From assembly GCA_037176885.1 (NCBI GenBank), contig JAWWNJ010000049.1, positions 744,001 to 808,000 on the forward strand: DNA of 64,000 nucleotides. The letters run 5' to 3'. This document shows positions 62,746-64,000 of this stretch, in pieces. The position numbers and the translations under genes were made by a program. Under the pieces are notes generated by a model that did not search any database, was not told the origin of the DNA, and worked only from the letters and a program-made list of their open reading frames with translations. This DNA is from Favolaschia claudopus. Lineage: Eukaryota; Basidiomycota; Agaricomycetes; Agaricales; Mycenaceae. How positions within the stretch are numbered: position 1 is the first letter of the stretch; each line of letters begins with the position of its first letter.

Positions 62746-64000
62746 ATGAAGGCTAACACTACCTTGCTCGGGCTTCTGGCCACCACGACCACCTCCATTC
62801 TGGACAATGCCTCGCTCTTTGGTAGCCGTGCACAGGAACAGGCGGCCACCCCACCTCCCTTTAGGTACAAAGCTGGTTCAGTTGCGTCCGTCGCCAACAT
62901 GAAAGACAAAATCAAGCATGTTGTTTGGGTTCTGCTCGAGAACCGCTCTTTCGACAACATCCTCGGAGGCGTAAAGCGTCCTGGCCTTGATAACCCGGTG
63001 AACAATGGCCAGGCGTGCAACCCCGTCCACGTCGCCAGCCCAAACGGTCCCACCCTCTGCACGAGGAGCAAGGATTTCGACTCGGTGGCCAACGACCCCG
63101 ACCATTCGGTGACGGGCAACAACTTCGAGTTCTACGGCCAATTCTCCCCGGATAATGCAGCCATCCAAAGCGGTAAAATCACCGCGACGAACCAGGGCTT
63201 TGTCGAGAAGCAGACAATCTCCTATCCCTCCATCACAGCCGACTTGGCCGCTGCGCAGGTCATGGGTTTTTACGACGAGGCTGAGGTGCCCACCATGGTC
63301 AATATCGTCGACGAGTTCACCACTTTCAACTACTGGTTCTCATGCATCCCAGGGGTACGCTTCCCATCCCATTATTCTAAAATAACTGCCTGAGCAAGAA
63401 CCATTTTAGCCCACGAACCCTAATCGTGCCTGTGCTCTTTCAGGCACCTCAGACGGCCACGGCTCCAACGACAACGACTTCAACATCGCCGCCATCAACA
63501 CCAACAGCATCTTCGAAACCGCCAGCTCGAAAAACATCTCCTGGCTCAACTACGACGGCACCAACGGCGCCTTCCCCCCCGACGCCCTCTTCTACCCCTG
63601 GACCGCCGCCAACGCCAAAAACAACATCGTCCCCATCGAAAACTTCTTCCAAGACGCCTACCTCGGCACCCTCCCCGCGCTCTCCTACCTCAACCCCTCC
63701 TGCTGCGGGCTCAACACCAACTCCATGCACCCTGACGGCAACGTCTCCTTCGGGCAGGTCTTCGTCAAGCAGATCTACGACGCCGTGCGCCAGGGCCCGC
63801 ACTGGCGGGACACGCTCCTCCTCCTCACGTACGACGAGAGCGGCGGGTTCCACGACCACGTCCCCTCCCCTCTTGCCGTGCAGACGGATAATAAGACGTA
63901 CACGGAGGTCGCGCACGACGGGTCGAGCTATACGTTCCACTTTGACCGTCTTGGGGGGCGGATGCCGACGTTCCTTATCTCGGCGTTCACGCCCAAGGGC
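62746..64000 (+). CDS. phosphoesterase-family secreted enzyme (acid phosphatase/phospholipase C type), 3' end outside window
   Basis: Exon 1 is 62746-63354, the intron is 63355-63409, and exon 2 continues past the window end. The N-terminus (TLLGLLATTTTSI) is a likely signal peptide. The phosphoesterase family (PF04185-type) shows IKHVVWVLLENRSFDNILGG with the metal or nucleophile region, GFYDEAEVPTMVNIVDEFTT, then SWLNYDGTNGAFPPDALF, MHPDGNVSFGQVFVKQIYDA and LLLLTYDESGGFHDHVPSP, whose Asp-Glu and His pair binds metal. Fungal members act as secreted acid phosphatases or non-specific phospholipases C. At least 400 residues are in view; the last part is missing only because of the window edge. 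Confidence 0.88.

Noticed and set aside
63449..63940. 163-codon minus-strand ORF rich in Val/Gly/Glu
   Set aside because: It is the exact antisense of phosphoesterase exon 2; composition follows from the GC-rich third positions of the real gene.

Overview
The window is nuclear DNA of a mushroom-forming basidiomycete (Agaricomycete type). The evidence is: genes split by many 46-65 nt introns with GTRNGT-like 5' ends and CTNA(C) branch sites; short intergenic gaps on both strands; TTAGGG-like telomeric sequence; and several families typical of mushrooms (casein-kinase-like 'HN' kinases, SVOP-like MFS carriers, GPI-anchored A1 proteases, two-domain single-pass membrane proteins). I rebuilt most gene models by hand from splice sites and reading-frame continuity. 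For most multi-exon genes the summed exon lengths come out as whole codons.

Layout. 0.3-4.6 kb: a chromodomain/coiled-coil protein (-), diverging from a small coiled-coil protein (+). 5.6-13.7 kb: an AGC-type kinase, a four-pass membrane protein and an SR-protein kinase, all on +. 13.9 kb: an intron-containing tRNA, probably Ala. 14.6-17.6 kb: an MFS carrier in 23 exons. 19-24 kb: a small membrane protein (-), a TatD-type hydrolase (+) and a kinase-like protein lacking its catalytic Asp (+). 24.4-27.8 kb: a GH3 beta-glucosidase with a PA14 insert (-). 28.8-30.8 kb: a PhzF-like protein and a glutathione S-transferase. 31.8-35.0 kb: triosephosphate isomerase (-), a small secreted Cys-rich protein (+) and an EXPERA-like membrane protein (-). 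35-37.8 kb: no gene seen. 37.8-39.6 kb: a secreted Kex2-type repeat-peptide precursor followed by a Dabb-domain protein. 39.8-44.1 kb: a SET-domain protein and a TFIIIC zinc-finger/WD40 subunit (-). 44.5-47.8 kb: a prolyl-4-hydroxylase-like 2OG oxygenase and an F-box/LRR-like protein (+). 48.7-50.7 kb: a GPI-anchored aspartic protease. 50.9-55.4 kb: two tandem paralogous single-pass membrane proteins (-). 56.2-60.4 kb: a coiled-coil protein, profilin and a second F-box/LRR-like paralog in inverted orientation (-). 61.5-61.7 kb: a 56-bp minisatellite. 62.7 kb to the end: a phosphoesterase (acid phosphatase/phospholipase C family) cut by the window edge.

Most genes are ordinary housekeeping or secretory genes and I see no biosynthetic cluster. 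The most unusual item is the peptide precursor at 37849-38729: a signal peptide, ten Lys-Arg processing sites and eight copies of a Gly-Ala-Pro-Gly-Trp core, the last ending exactly at the stop codon. It is organised like an alpha-factor or dikaritin precursor, but it lies in a basidiomycete, whose known mating pheromones are farnesylated CaaX peptides. A second unusual pattern is five GC-AG introns, most with the same GCRCGT 5' end, spread over five unrelated genes.
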